A DNA stretch of 64,000 nucleotides, taken from CAIKZY01 sp044374195 (GTDB lineage Bacteria > Actinomycetota > Actinomycetes > S36-B12). The notes below the pieces were generated by a model. It searched no databases and was not told the origin of the DNA. It saw only the letters and a program-made list of their open reading frames with translations. Made by a program: the position numbers and the translations under genes. Positions 27,127 through 35,624 of this stretch are shown one piece after another; position 1 is the stretch's first letter, and each line of letters opens with the position of its first letter. The DNA lies in NCBI GenBank assembly GCA_044374195.1, contig JBILOY010000003.1, positions 1-64,000 on the forward strand, written 5' to 3'.

Positions 27127-28587
27127 CTACTTCCATCCATTGGGGGCGAACACGGTGTTCTTGACATCGGCGTAGAAGTCGAATGACCACAGGCCGCCCT
27201 CGCGACCGATGCCCGAGCGCTTCGATCCGCCGAAAGGTGCCGAGAGGTCACGCACGAAGAAGCAGTTCACCCAGATGGTGCCTGCGACAAGGAACTTCGT
27301 GAATGCCTCGGCGCGTTCGCGATTGCCGCTGACGACGCAGGCTGCGAGCCCGAACTCAGTGCCATTGGCGAGCGCCAGGCCCTCTTCGTCGGTATCAAAG
27401 GTCTGCATGGTGAGCACTGGACCGAAGACCTCCTGAGTGAGAATCTCGCTACCGACCGGTGCATTAATGACGAGTGTCGGCTTGATGTAGTGAGTGCCGA
27501 GTGCGGAGTTCACTTCACCGCCGTACGCGATCGTCGCGCCGTCGTTCTTTGCACGCTCGATGAAACCGGTGACTCGCTCGACATGCTTCAAGTGGATATT
27601 CGGCCCGATCTGCGTTTCCTCATCACGCGGATCGCCCTGCTTGATCTGCGCGGCACGCTCGGCGAACTTTGCGGCGAAGGCCTCAGCAATGCCCTTCTGC
27701 ACGAGCAGTCGGGTTCCGGCAAGGCACACCTGGCCGGCGTTGTCGTACTGCTCAATTGCCAGTTCTACTGCGAGATCGAGATCAGCGTCGTCGAGGATCA
27801 CCGTCGGGCTCTTGCCGCCGAGCTCGAATGAGCACGGGATCAAGTTCTCTGCCGCAGCGCGTGCCACCACCTTTGCTGTGGGCACCGAGCCGGTGAAGCA
27901 GATGCGCGAGACATCGGGATTCTCAGTCAGGGGTGCGCCGGCCTCGATACCGAAGCCCTGCACAACGTTGAACACACCTGCGGGCAGACCTGCCTCGTGC
28001 GCGAGCTGTGCGAAATACGACGCGGTGAGCGGCGCCCACTCCGGTGGCTTGAGCACCACGGTGTCACCCGAGGCCAATGCCGGACCGATGCGCCAAGTGG
28101 CGAGCATCAGCGGTGCATTCCACGGCGTGATGATCACCGCCACACCGGAGGGATCCCAGGTGACGTGGTTGGTGTGACCGCGGGTCTCGAACTCGGGGTG
28201 CTTGAGATCGTTCATGGCGTAGTCAGCGAAGTAACGGATGTTCATGACGACGCGGGGCATGACGCCGCGGCGGTGCGAGCGCAGCAGCGAACCGTTGTCG
28301 TGGGTCTCGAGCTGGGCGAGTTCCTCGATGTGAGCCTCGATGTTGTCGGCGACCTTGTGCAAGATCGCACCGCGCTCATGCGGGCTCAGCTTGGCCCAGG
28401 CGGGGAAGGCGGCCTTGGCCGCGGCGACTGCGGCGTCAGCCTCGGCGCGCCCGCCGCGGCTGACCTGCGCGATGACCGTGCCATCGATGGGGGAGACGGA
28501 GTCGAAGGTCTCGGCCGAGGCCACGCGCTGGCCCCCGATCCAGTGCCGGGTATCAACCGTGACGCCAGCAACGGTGGCAGTCGACAT
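27127..28587 (-). CDS. Aldehyde dehydrogenase, HpaE-like
   Basis: This NAD-dependent dehydrogenase is predicted to oxidise the semialdehyde made by the dioxygenase (5-carboxymethyl-2-hydroxymuconate semialdehyde type). From the ATG at 28587 it has 486 residues. PWNAPLM (catalytic Asn) is near 150, ELGGKSP (Glu) near 253 and GQVCLAGTR (Cys) near 288. The stretch FVRDLSAPFGGSKRSGIGRE near the C-terminus matches HpaE closely. An ATG at 28599 is an alternative start. It is first in the operon, with a putative operator 47 bases upstream. Confidence 0.85.
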   Translation of the reverse strand: MSTATVAGVTVDTRHWIGGQRVASAETFDSVSPIDGTVIAQVSRGGRAEADAAVAAAKAAFPAWAKLSPHERGAILHKVADNIEAHIEELAQLETHDNGSLLRSHRRGVMPRVVMNIRYFADYAMNDLKHPEFETRGHTNHVTWDPSGVAVIITPWNAPLMLATWRIGPALASGDTVVLKPPEWAPLTASYFAQLAHEAGLPAGVFNVVQGFGIEAGAPLTENPDVSRICFTGSVPTAKVVARAAAENLIPCSFELGGKSPTVILDDADLDLAVELAIEQYDNAGQVCLAGTRLLVQKGIAEAFAAKFAERAAQIKQGDPRDEETQIGPNIHLKHVERVTGFIERAKNDGATIAYGGEVNSALGTHYIKPTLVINAPVGSEILTQEVFGPVLTMQTFDTDEEGLALANGTEFGLAACVVSGNRERAEAFTKFLVAGTIWVNCFFVRDLSAPFGGSKRSGIGREGGLWSFDFYADVKNTVFAPNGWK

Positions 28588-28633
28588 CTGTGCTCGCATT
28601 CGTCGTTCGGATGGTGATGGTGAGGCAATCCTA

Positions 28634-28655
28634 GATCGTTCGGACCCTAACGGAA
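28634..28655. promoter_or_regulatory. Putative MarR operator, site 1 (upstream of hpaE-like operon)
   Basis: The left arm GATCGTTCGG is followed by AC and a degraded right arm (CCTAACGGAA; 6 of 10 match the palindrome). It shares the core with sites at 29349, 31484, 35548 and 40822. Confidence 0.55.
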
Positions 28656-28744
28656 TACGGGTGTGGTCACCAGTCTTTGCCGCAATTGTGACCTGTGTGC
28701 GCAGGCCGAGCTTCTGGGCCATTGCCTCACCGGAGCAGCAAGGC

Positions 28745-29236
28745 CTAGTTTGCCGCCTGGGTGATTCGGCGCAGGATTTCGGCGGCGACCGGCTGCTCGG
28801 TCGAGGTGAGGTTGCGCACCACGTGACGTTCGGCCTTGTTGAACTCCGGGAACAGCTTCTTCATCAGCCTCTTGCCCGAGGCGGTCAGCTCGACTGTGAC
28901 GAGCCGGCCGTCCTTCTCCCCGCGCTTGCGCTCGACGAAGCCGCGCCCCTCAAGGGTGGCGAGTACTCCGCTCAGGGTGGCCTTGGAGACCCCGGCCTCG
29001 GAGGCGATCTCACGAGTCTCAGCCGATTCCCAGATCCAGGCCACCCAGAGCACCACGAAGGCGGTCCAGGTCAGGTTCGACTTGGCCAGCACCGTGCGCT
29101 CCATGTGATTGCGGGCGGCATTGGCAGCGCGGAAGAGATTTGCCGTGACGGCCATGGCCTCGAAGTCGAGATTCATACCGGCCAGGCGCGTGGCGACCTG
29201 GCTCTCGGTCTCGTCGAGCGTGTGCTGCCCGGGCAT
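28745..29236 (-). CDS. MarR family transcriptional regulator
   Basis: This is a dimeric winged-helix regulator of 163 residues. The recognition region near 75-100 (ETREIASEAGVSKATLSGVL) and the wing (ERKRGEKDGRLVTVELT, near 105-122) are clear. It lies between the meta-cleavage operon and the divergently read P450, with the palindrome family on both sides, so it is the best candidate to bind them. HpaR, the MarR repressor of homoprotocatechuate genes in enterobacteria, is a functional parallel. The inducer is probably an aromatic acid or an intermediate, by inference. Confidence 0.87.
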   Translation of the reverse strand: MPGQHTLDETESQVATRLAGMNLDFEAMAVTANLFRAANAARNHMERTVLAKSNLTWTAFVVLWVAWIWESAETREIASEAGVSKATLSGVLATLEGRGFVERKRGEKDGRLVTVELTASGKRLMKKLFPEFNKAERHVVRNLTSTEQPVAAEILRRITQAAN

Positions 29237-29348
29237 CTAGCCTCCGTCGTGGGTGAATCGTGCGGACTGCCGAGGCACGTGATCAGGAATTATTGCCTTA
29301 AGTCTGGCAACACTTCACATGATTCGCCACTTCGGTCTACAGTACGCA

Positions 29349-29370
29349 GATAGTTCGGACCCGAACGATC
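29349..29370. promoter_or_regulatory. Putative MarR operator, site 2 (upstream of P450)
   Basis: The arms GATAGTTCGG and CCGAACGATC flank AC, with one mismatch in the 10-base arms. The inner 6-2-6 part at 29353-29366 is perfect. It lies 18 bases before the P450 start codon and between it and the MarR gene, so it can control both. Confidence 0.65.
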
Positions 29371-29388
29371 TCTAGTTCCGGAGGATTC

Positions 29389-30633
29389 ATGAGCACGCTG
29401 ACCGATGTCACCCTGGCTGACCTCAGCCTCTTCGCGGATGGCGCCCCCTGGCAGGTCTTCGAGGATCTGCGCAAGAACTCCCCTGTCCACTGGAACGTGG
29501 AAGAGGCACCGAACTCGGGCTTCTGGTCGGTCACCCGCTACAACGACATCGTCGACGTGCTGCGTGACACCGAGACCTACTCCAGCGAGATCGGCGCGGC
29601 CAATCTTGAGGAGCTCGACACTCGCCAGCTCGAGATCCGCAAGTCGATTCTGGAGACCGACGGCCCTCGTCACCGCGCCCTGCGCAAAATGCTGCAGCCG
29701 CAGTTCACCCCTCGCGCGCTCGCAGGCTACGAGACCTTCCTTCGCGGTATCACCGCGACGACGCTTGACCGAGCACTCGCCAAGGATCAGTTCGACTTCG
29801 TCGCCGATATCGCGGCTGATTTCCCGATTCGCGTGCTGGCACAGTTGCTCGATGTTCCCGAGTCCGACATCCCCCAGCTGATCAAGTGGGGCAACAAGAT
29901 GGTCGGCAACCAGGATCCTGAGCATGCCGATGTTCTCGCCGATAGCCCCGAGAGCGAGATGTACCGCGATCTTCCGTTTCGTTCGCCGGCAGCACTCGAG
30001 GTGTTTAAGTATGGCTACGAGCTCGCGTGGGGTCGCAAGGGCGGCGATGGCTCCGATCTCGTGTCAGTGCTGATCAATACCGAGCCGTCTGACGGCATTG
30101 CTATCGATGCACGTGACTTCCGCAACTACTTCCTGCTGCTCATCATCGCCGGCAACGAGACCACTCGCCACACCATCACTCACACCATGAATAACCTGAT
30201 GGCCAACCCCGATCAGCTTGCGATCCTTCGCGAGAAGCCCGAGCTGATTCCGTGGGCCGTCGAGGAATTCCTGCGGATGGCCAGCCCGGTGCATCACTTC
30301 CGTCGTACCGCGCGGCACGAGGCGATGCTCAATGGCCAGGAAATCAAGGCCGGCGACAAGGTTGTCGTGTGGTTCGGTTCCGGCAACCGCGATGAAGAGG
30401 TTTTCGCGGATCCCTACAAGTTTGACGTGCAGCGACACCCGAACGAGCACATGTCCTTCGGTCGTGGTGGTCCGCACATGTGCCTCGGAAATTCACTGGC
30501 ACGTCTTGAGATCCAGATCATGTTCGAGGATCTTTTGGCTCGCGACGTCGACCTCGCGCCGAATGGCAAGGCGGATTACGTCTACAGCAACTTCGTGCAC
30601 GGCTTCAAGCGGCTGCCGGTGAAGAAGGCGTAA
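29389..30633 (+). CDS. Cytochrome P450 (first of two)
   Basis: This soluble bacterial P450 monooxygenase has 414 residues. The oxygen-activating I-helix motif AGNETTR is near 257, the ExxR pair is in EEFLRM near 290, and the heme-binding loop FGRGGPHMCLG puts the thiolate at about Cys365. Its ATG follows a good GGAGG. The ferredoxin and reductase at 23981-25347 are probable redox partners. A role in ring or side-chain hydroxylation, or N-/O-dealkylation, feeding the extradiol dioxygenase is inferred from the cluster. The substrate cannot be read from the sequence. Confidence 0.9.
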   Translation: MSTLTDVTLADLSLFADGAPWQVFEDLRKNSPVHWNVEEAPNSGFWSVTRYNDIVDVLRDTETYSSEIGAANLEELDTRQLEIRKSILETDGPRHRALRKMLQPQFTPRALAGYETFLRGITATTLDRALAKDQFDFVADIAADFPIRVLAQLLDVPESDIPQLIKWGNKMVGNQDPEHADVLADSPESEMYRDLPFRSPAALEVFKYGYELAWGRKGGDGSDLVSVLINTEPSDGIAIDARDFRNYFLLLIIAGNETTRHTITHTMNNLMANPDQLAILREKPELIPWAVEEFLRMASPVHHFRRTARHEAMLNGQEIKAGDKVVVWFGSGNRDEEVFADPYKFDVQRHPNEHMSFGRGGPHMCLGNSLARLEIQIMFEDLLARDVDLAPNGKADYVYSNFVHGFKRLPVKKA

Positions 30634-30640
30634 CAGACCT

Positions 30641-30690
30641 CAGCAATGACTAAGGGCCGGCGAGTGATCGCCGGCCCTTAGTCATTGCTG
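30641..30690. terminator. Bidirectional terminator with perfect 23-bp stem
   Basis: Positions 30641-30663 pair perfectly with 30668-30690 around the loop GTGA. The hairpin lies between convergent P450 and amidotransferase-like genes, so it can stop both transcripts. Neither side has a long T tract. Confidence 0.85.
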
Positions 30691-30693
30691 TGA

Positions 30694-31425
30694 TCAGTCG
30701 CGCACGAGATGCCCGAGTCCGGCGACGTTGGTGAGGAAGCTATCGACGAGAGCATGTGCACGCTTTTGCGCCTTCGGTTCCTCTGCATATGAATAGGCCA
30801 GGAGAACGTCAGGATCTTGACCGTCAGCGATGATCAGGTCGCGACCATCGCCCGGTGAGGTGTACCAGCCGTGGAGCATGTCGCCGGTGAGTTCCGGATG
30901 GAACTGCAGCGCGAGGTTCTTGCGCAGAGTGAAGGCCTGCGAGGCCCGCGAGGTGCGTGCGATTTCGGTAGCGTCCGGCGGTAACTCCCAGCGGTCATAG
31001 TGGAACGAGAACCACGGCCCGGGCGGGATTAGTTCCTCGTTGTCACTCCACACGCTTGTCCAGCCGATTTCGCAGTCAGGCGCGCGCCCGACACCGCCGC
31101 CGTGCGCACGTGCGAGCAGCTGACCGCCGAAGCAGATGCCGAGGACAGGAACGCCGGCCGCATCGGCCTCCCTCAGCCACTCGACCTCGGGCAGCAGCCA
31201 CGAGCCGATGGTGGAGTCATCCCAGGCCCCCCACGGCGAGCCCATGGGCACGATGACATCGAAGGTGGTGGGGTCGGGGAACTCGTAGGTGACGACGCCG
31301 GGGGTGTCGTAATGCGCGGCCTCGACGATGAGCTCCTCAACCACCTCGAAGCCGAGTTCGGCGAAGCGCTCGGAGACCAATCGGGGCGGGCTGAAGGCAT
31401 CGTGCTGCATGAATAGAACCCGCAT
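30694..31425 (-). CDS. Class I glutamine amidotransferase-like hydrolase (first of two)
   Basis: This 243-residue GATase-like protein has nucleophile Cys98 in GICFGGQ and the His176-Pro-Glu178 dyad in LQFHPEL. It carries no synthase domain, so it is expected to act alone on a gamma-glutamyl bond, as PuuD and AtdA2/TdnT do. The ATG at 31425 is chosen because GAGAGGA precedes it. It is divergent from a glutamine-synthetase-like gene across a shared promoter with an operator. I infer that it hydrolyses or balances gamma-glutamyl amides made by that ligase. A role in GMP or carbamoyl phosphate synthesis is unlikely in this context. Confidence 0.82.
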   Translation of the reverse strand: MRVLFMQHDAFSPPRLVSERFAELGFEVVEELIVEAAHYDTPGVVTYEFPDPTTFDVIVPMGSPWGAWDDSTIGSWLLPEVEWLREADAAGVPVLGICFGGQLLARAHGGGVGRAPDCEIGWTSVWSDNEELIPPGPWFSFHYDRWELPPDATEIARTSRASQAFTLRKNLALQFHPELTGDMLHGWYTSPGDGRDLIIADGQDPDVLLAYSYAEEPKAQKRAHALVDSFLTNVAGLGHLVRD

Positions 31426-31483
31426 GCGGCAAATCCTCTCCCAAACGGGCCCCGAGGGAGGACGATTCGACGTAAGATTTCGA

Positions 31484-31505
31484 GATCGTTGGGGACCGAA
31501 CGATC
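31484..31505. promoter_or_regulatory. Putative MarR operator, site 3 (between GATase-like and GS-like genes)
   Basis: The arms GATCGTTGGG and CCGAACGATC flank GA, with one mismatch. The match extends outward so that GAGATCGTT at 31482-31490 and AACGATCTC at 31499-31507 are a perfect 9-base inverted repeat. Confidence 0.7.
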
Positions 31506-31517
31506 TCCCACGATACT
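31489..31517 (+). promoter_or_regulatory. Putative sigma-70-type promoter of the GS-like/purU operon
   Basis: TTGGGG (31489-31494) and GATACT (31512-31517) are spaced by 17 bases. The operator site covers the -35 and most of the spacer, the arrangement expected for repression. The start codon follows at 31559 with AAGGGG as ribosome site. Confidence 0.55.
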
Positions 31518-31558
31518 GATCAAAGCGAGAAACTCGTAACGGCGACAAGGGGCAGCAC

Positions 31559-32908
31559 ATGCAGCAGGATCTGGCAGACGTCCGCAGGGACCTCGAAACC
31601 CAGGGCATCGACATCGTTCGCCTCCTGTGGCCTGATGTGCTGGGCCTGCCCCGCTCAAAGGACATCACGGTGTCGCAGCTCGAGCGTGCGGCCGGTCATG
31701 GTCCCGCGTTCTGCCAGGCCACCTGGACAACCACGACCGGTGGCGACGTTCTCGACGGGCGCGGAAGCCTCAGTGACGGGCTTTCCGACATGGTGTCTCG
31801 AATGGATGCGTCGACCATTCGCCCGCTGCCGTGGGAGGAGGGCGTTGCGTACGCCATCGCGGATATTGATGAGGCTGACGGATCCCCGAACCCCATTGCA
31901 CCGCGCTCGGTGCTCCGCCGAATCATTGAGGAGTACAAGGCGCTCGGCCTGCTCCCAGTAGTCGGCCCCGAGCTCGAGTTCTACTTCGCGCACAAGCCGA
32001 ACGACAAGTGGGAACGCATCCTCAACAAGACCGGCCGCGTGTACCAGACCGGTTCACTCGTCGATCCCGACGGAACCTTCCTCTACCTGCTTCGCATGCT
32101 CGATCGCCTCAACATCGGTGCATTCGCCGGCAACCACGAGTTCTGCCCGTCGCAGTACGAGATCAACCTGTGGCACGGCGATGCACTCGACGCCGCTGAT
32201 CGCACCTTCTTGTTCAAGACGGCAATCAAGGACATCACTAATCGTCGCGGCATCATGAGCACCTTCATCGGCAAGCCGTGGGATGACGAGGGCGGCAGTG
32301 GTTTCCACCTCCACTTCTCGGTCACCGATGTCAACGGAACGAACTTGATGAGTGAGCCCGATGGTGAACTTTCACTGATCTCGCGGCGCATGATGGCCGG
32401 CATCCTCGAGCACGCACCTGCGCTCGTCGCCTTCTGCAACCCGACTATCAACGCCTACAAGCGCCTTGGCCCCGACACCATGGCACCGCATCGCTCGAGC
32501 TGGGGATACGACAACCGCACCACGTTCATTCGCATCCCACCGGAGCGCGGCGCGGGCACTCGGCTCGAAGTGCGCATCGGCGACGGCGCTGCGAACCCGT
32601 ACGTGATGATTGCCGTCATCCTCGCCGCAGCCCTCGATGGCCTTCGCCGTCAACTCGACTGCCCGCCGTACTCCGAGGGCTGGTCGTATACCGATGAGAG
32701 CCGCCCGGTGCTGCCCATGACCCTCACCGATTCCCTCAACGCCATGCGCGAAGACACCTTCCTGGTCGACATTCTGGGCGAGCCCTTTGTACAGGCCTTC
32801 GAGACCCTCAAGCGCGATGAGGTCAAGCGCTATGAGGAGGCCGTCGAGGATCCCAGCACTCGCGAGGTGACCGCATGGGAGATCGCGGAGTACCTAGAGG
32901 ACTATTAG
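31559..32908 (+). CDS. Glutamine synthetase-like gamma-glutamyl ligase (first of three)
   Basis: This ATP-dependent ligase is predicted to join the gamma-carboxyl of glutamate to an amine. It has 449 residues. The metal-binding pair is in GPELEFYF near 140, the second in GSGFHLHFSV near 245, with RSSWGYDNRTTFIRIP near 305 and RLEVRIGDGAANPY near 340. The usual adenylylation Tyr motif of housekeeping GlnA is not seen, and the environment is catabolic, as for PuuA, IpuC and AtdA1 type enzymes. It precedes purU by 3 bases and is divergent from a GATase-like gene. The amine substrate is unknown. Confidence 0.83.
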   Translation: MQQDLADVRRDLETQGIDIVRLLWPDVLGLPRSKDITVSQLERAAGHGPAFCQATWTTTTGGDVLDGRGSLSDGLSDMVSRMDASTIRPLPWEEGVAYAIADIDEADGSPNPIAPRSVLRRIIEEYKALGLLPVVGPELEFYFAHKPNDKWERILNKTGRVYQTGSLVDPDGTFLYLLRMLDRLNIGAFAGNHEFCPSQYEINLWHGDALDAADRTFLFKTAIKDITNRRGIMSTFIGKPWDDEGGSGFHLHFSVTDVNGTNLMSEPDGELSLISRRMMAGILEHAPALVAFCNPTINAYKRLGPDTMAPHRSSWGYDNRTTFIRIPPERGAGTRLEVRIGDGAANPYVMIAVILAAALDGLRRQLDCPPYSEGWSYTDESRPVLPMTLTDSLNAMREDTFLVDILGEPFVQAFETLKRDEVKRYEEAVEDPSTREVTAWEIAEYLEDY

Positions 32909-32911
32909 AGG

Positions 32912-33757
32912 GTGCATAACTTCATCCTCACCCTGCGGTGCCCTGACGGTCCTGGCATCACCCATGCGATTACGGGAGCACTGCTCTCGATCGGCGCGAA
33001 CATCCTTGAGCAGGCGCAGTTCACTGAGCCGACCGAGAACCTGTTCTGCAATCGCACTCGCTTCGAGACGCCGACCGACGACTTGGCCGCAGTACGCCAA
33101 GCCATTGACGAGGCAACCGCGCATTTGTCACCCACGATGACCTTGCGCCACGTGCACGACCAGCGCCGCATCCTGATCATGGTGTCGAAGCAGGATCACT
33201 GCCTGGTCGATCTGCTTTACCGTCGCCAGCAGGGCGAACTGCATGTTGAGATTCCTGTCATCGTCTCGAATCACCCGGATTGCGCACCGATCGCCGCGGC
33301 TCATGGCATTCCTTTCGTGCACCTGCCGGTGACTCCCGAAACCAAGCAGGCGCAGGAACAGCGCGTGCGTGAATTGATGGTCGAGTACTCCATCGATGCG
33401 GTCGTGCTCGCCCGCTACATGCAGGTGCTCTCGGATGAGTTCTGCGCCGAGCTTGAGGGCCGCGCGATCAACATCCATCACTCATTCCTGCCGGGCTTCA
33501 AGGGTGCTCGCCCTTATCACCAGGCTTATGCGCGCGGTGTGAAGATCATCGGTGCTACGGCTCACTTCGTCTCAGCAGAGCTCGACGAAGGCCCGATCAT
33601 CGAGCAAGACGTCGCACGCGTCACTCATGCGCAAGATCCCGAGCACCTGGCAGAAATCGGGCGAGATGTCGAGCGAATGGTGCTCGCACGCGCAGTGCAG
33701 CTGTATGGCGCTGATCGCGTGATGCTCACCGGCCATCGCACGGTGATTTTCTCTTAA
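32912..33757 (+). CDS. purU: Formyltetrahydrofolate deformylase
   Basis: The enzyme hydrolyses 10-formyl-THF to formate and THF. The 281-residue protein has an N-terminal ACT domain (about 1-80, starting HNFILTLRCPDGPGITHAI) and a formyltransferase-like domain. The catalytic Asn-His-Asp set is represented by VSNHPD near 115, NIHHSFLPGFKGA near 188 and the late LDEGPIIEQD near 225. It starts with GTG 3 bases after the GS-like gene with GAGGG as ribosome site, so the two are coupled. In catabolic clusters this enzyme clears C1 units from demethylation or formyl release, which I infer here. Confidence 0.9.
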   Translation: MHNFILTLRCPDGPGITHAITGALLSIGANILEQAQFTEPTENLFCNRTRFETPTDDLAAVRQAIDEATAHLSPTMTLRHVHDQRRILIMVSKQDHCLVDLLYRRQQGELHVEIPVIVSNHPDCAPIAAAHGIPFVHLPVTPETKQAQEQRVRELMVEYSIDAVVLARYMQVLSDEFCAELEGRAINIHHSFLPGFKGARPYHQAYARGVKIIGATAHFVSAELDEGPIIEQDVARVTHAQDPEHLAEIGRDVERMVLARAVQLYGADRVMLTGHRTVIFS

Positions 33758-33766
33758 GGGAATGAG

Positions 33767-34699
33767 CTAGGAGGTCAGTGCGTCGACTCGACGCACGACT
33801 TCGCGGCAGAACTCTGCGTGCTTGTCGCGCTCGTCGATGAAGATCGACGGCTTGATGCAGAAGGTGCTGAAACCCATCTCGAGTTGGGCGGGAATGCCTT
33901 CCAGCGCCTCGGGCAGCGGTGCAACAGAGTGCGCATCAGGGAACTCGACTCGGGTGCCGCCGACCATCTCGATCTCCTCCATAGAGCGACCTGCTGCCTC
34001 GAGGCCGGCACGAAGCTTGGCGACATCGTCGGCCTTCGGGCGGCCGAGTGGGTGGTAACCATTGCCGTACCTCACGAGCCGATTCAGGACCGGGTCTGTC
34101 AGGCTCTCGCCGCCGAACCACATGGCCGGGCCCTTGGGTGTGCGCGGCTTGGGATCGACGTAGACATCGGTGAAGTCGAAGAACTCACCGTGGAACGAGG
34201 CAGGCGACTCTGCCCAGACGCGGCGCCAGATCTCGAGATCCTCGTCAAGGATCTTGCCGCGCTTGCCGAACGGAACACCTAGTGCGTCGTATTCGTCCTT
34301 GTGCCAGCTCACCGTCGGCTGGATTACGAGTCGGCCCTCGGCAAGGAGATCCAAGGTGGCGAGATCCTTCGCGAGGGCGAGGGGATGGCGCAGCGGGGCG
34401 ATGAGCGCGATGCCACCCACACGAATGCGAGTCGTGGCAGCCGCGATGGCGCTGAGCATCACGATCGACGATGGCCACTCGGTCGCGGGATCCTGATTAC
34501 CTGGCATGGCGTAGTCGCGCGGATTCTCCATGCGACCCTCGGAGCCCGCCGATGCGCCGAGCAGCACGTGATCGCTGATCATGATCATGTCGAAGCCGGC
34601 GTCCTCAGCCTCCTGGGCCATGCGCACGATCCCGCGAATATCGCGCGGATCAGTCATGGTCCAGTTCTCGGTAAGAACGCTGACGAGCTTCGGCTTCAT
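33767..34699 (-). CDS. Luciferase-like (LLM) flavin or F420-dependent oxidoreductase
   Basis: This TIM-barrel LLM-family protein of 310 residues starts PKLVSVLTENWTMTDP and has MAQEAEDAGFDMIMISDHVLLG near 28-50. RIRVGGIALIAPLRHPLALAKDLATLD near 90-117 and RPKADDVAKLRAG near 240 are typical of actinobacterial F420- or FMN-dependent members. It is 11 bases after the acetoacetate-decarboxylase-like gene, in the same operon. The substrate is unknown. It could be a flavin monooxygenase or an F420 dehydrogenase. Confidence 0.8.
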   Translation of the reverse strand: MKPKLVSVLTENWTMTDPRDIRGIVRMAQEAEDAGFDMIMISDHVLLGASAGSEGRMENPRDYAMPGNQDPATEWPSSIVMLSAIAAATTRIRVGGIALIAPLRHPLALAKDLATLDLLAEGRLVIQPTVSWHKDEYDALGVPFGKRGKILDEDLEIWRRVWAESPASFHGEFFDFTDVYVDPKPRTPKGPAMWFGGESLTDPVLNRLVRYGNGYHPLGRPKADDVAKLRAGLEAAGRSMEEIEMVGGTRVEFPDAHSVAPLPEALEGIPAQLEMGFSTFCIKPSIFIDERDKHAEFCREVVRRVDALTS

Positions 34700-34710
34700 A
34701 TGCTGACGAA

Positions 34711-35520
34711 CTAGATCGCGGCTGAGTTATCGGCAAGCAGCGTGCCGCCATTGAAGGTCGTGCCGACCTCGCAGTAGTAGCCCGCGATGATCTCGTCGAC
34801 AGGCAGCAGTGATGCGGGCTGATCCCAGGGCGAGTCATGCAAGGTGAGCTCGGCATCGCCGATCCACGGCTGGCCGAGATCGAGATCAACACCGCCCATC
34901 GTGGCGAGCTGATTCAGCGACAGACCGGCACCGGGAACCATGGAGGGCATCACACGGTGATGCAGCATCTTGTGACCATTGACGAAGCCATTCGACGGCG
35001 CCGGCTCGCGCAGGGTGACCTTCGCGCTGGCGAGGCGATGGTCGTAGGCGGCGAGTGATGCGCCGAACGTGCCGCCCTCAGCAATGCGCGGGGCAGCCTT
35101 ACCGCGGCTGTACGGGCGGGTGACGAATACGCTGCCGAGCTTCTTGGGGTAGCCCTGGAACCAGCCGCGACCGATGGCGAAGTCGGAGGTGACCCAGATG
35201 AGCACGCAGCGGCTGTAGGTGACGCCCTGGTACGAGCAGCGCACCACGACGAAGGCCTCGAGGTACTGGGCACGCGAGGGATCGAGAAGTTCGGCGCCAC
35301 CAGTGCTGCACGACTGCCAGTCGGCCCAGATGAAGGCGACGGCTCCAGGATCCTCCGGTGCGAGGTCGAGCTCGGGGGGCAAGATCGCGCGTACATTCGC
35401 CGGGTCAGTGCGGTACTCGACTGTCATCAAGGTGCCTGAGTAGTGCCAGGGCATCTCGGGGATGAGTGCTGAGCCGCCATCGGGGGTGAAGGGGGGCAAG
35501 AAGCCCTGGGAGTTCGCCAT
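34711..35520 (-). CDS. Acetoacetate decarboxylase family protein
   Basis: This 269-residue protein of the acetoacetate decarboxylase superfamily is read from the ATG at 35520. The Schiff-base lysine motif is in FQGYPKKLGS (Lys126-Lys127), and the glutamate that positions it would lie in the nearby stretch. FGASLAAYDHRL near 160 and HHRVMPSMVPG near 200 are conserved-looking. True acetoacetate decarboxylase acts on beta-keto acids; many relatives are aldolase- or dehydratase-like. An operator-like palindrome lies 28 bases upstream, linking it to the MarR sites. Confidence 0.8.
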   Translation of the reverse strand: MANSQGFLPPFTPDGGSALIPEMPWHYSGTLMTVEYRTDPANVRAILPPELDLAPEDPGAVAFIWADWQSCSTGGAELLDPSRAQYLEAFVVVRCSYQGVTYSRCVLIWVTSDFAIGRGWFQGYPKKLGSVFVTRPYSRGKAAPRIAEGGTFGASLAAYDHRLASAKVTLREPAPSNGFVNGHKMLHHRVMPSMVPGAGLSLNQLATMGGVDLDLGQPWIGDAELTLHDSPWDQPASLLPVDEIIAGYYCEVGTTFNGGTLLADNSAAI

Positions 35521-35547
35521 AGTGCAGGAGCCTAGCAACTCCCCAGG

Positions 35548-35569
35548 GATCGTTTGGGCCCAAACAACC
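35548..35569. promoter_or_regulatory. Putative MarR operator, site 4 (upstream of acetoacetate-decarboxylase-like gene)
   Basis: The arms GATCGTTTGG and CCAAACAACC flank GC. The inner GTTTGGG/CCCAAAC at 35552-35565 is a perfect palindrome. It lies between the minus-strand operon and the divergent TetR gene. Confidence 0.6.
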
Positions 35570-35624
35570 GAATTCATGGCTCGCCCATAGGGCACTTCCG
35601 TTCACTCGGCATTAGCCTTCGGGG

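Noticed and set aside
23981..33757. Direct assignment as a morpholine/piperidine (P450mor-type) cluster
   Set aside because: P450, ferredoxin, reductase and a GS-like gene do resemble that system, but the ferredoxin and reductase are embedded among meta-cleavage genes and the substrate evidence is insufficient.
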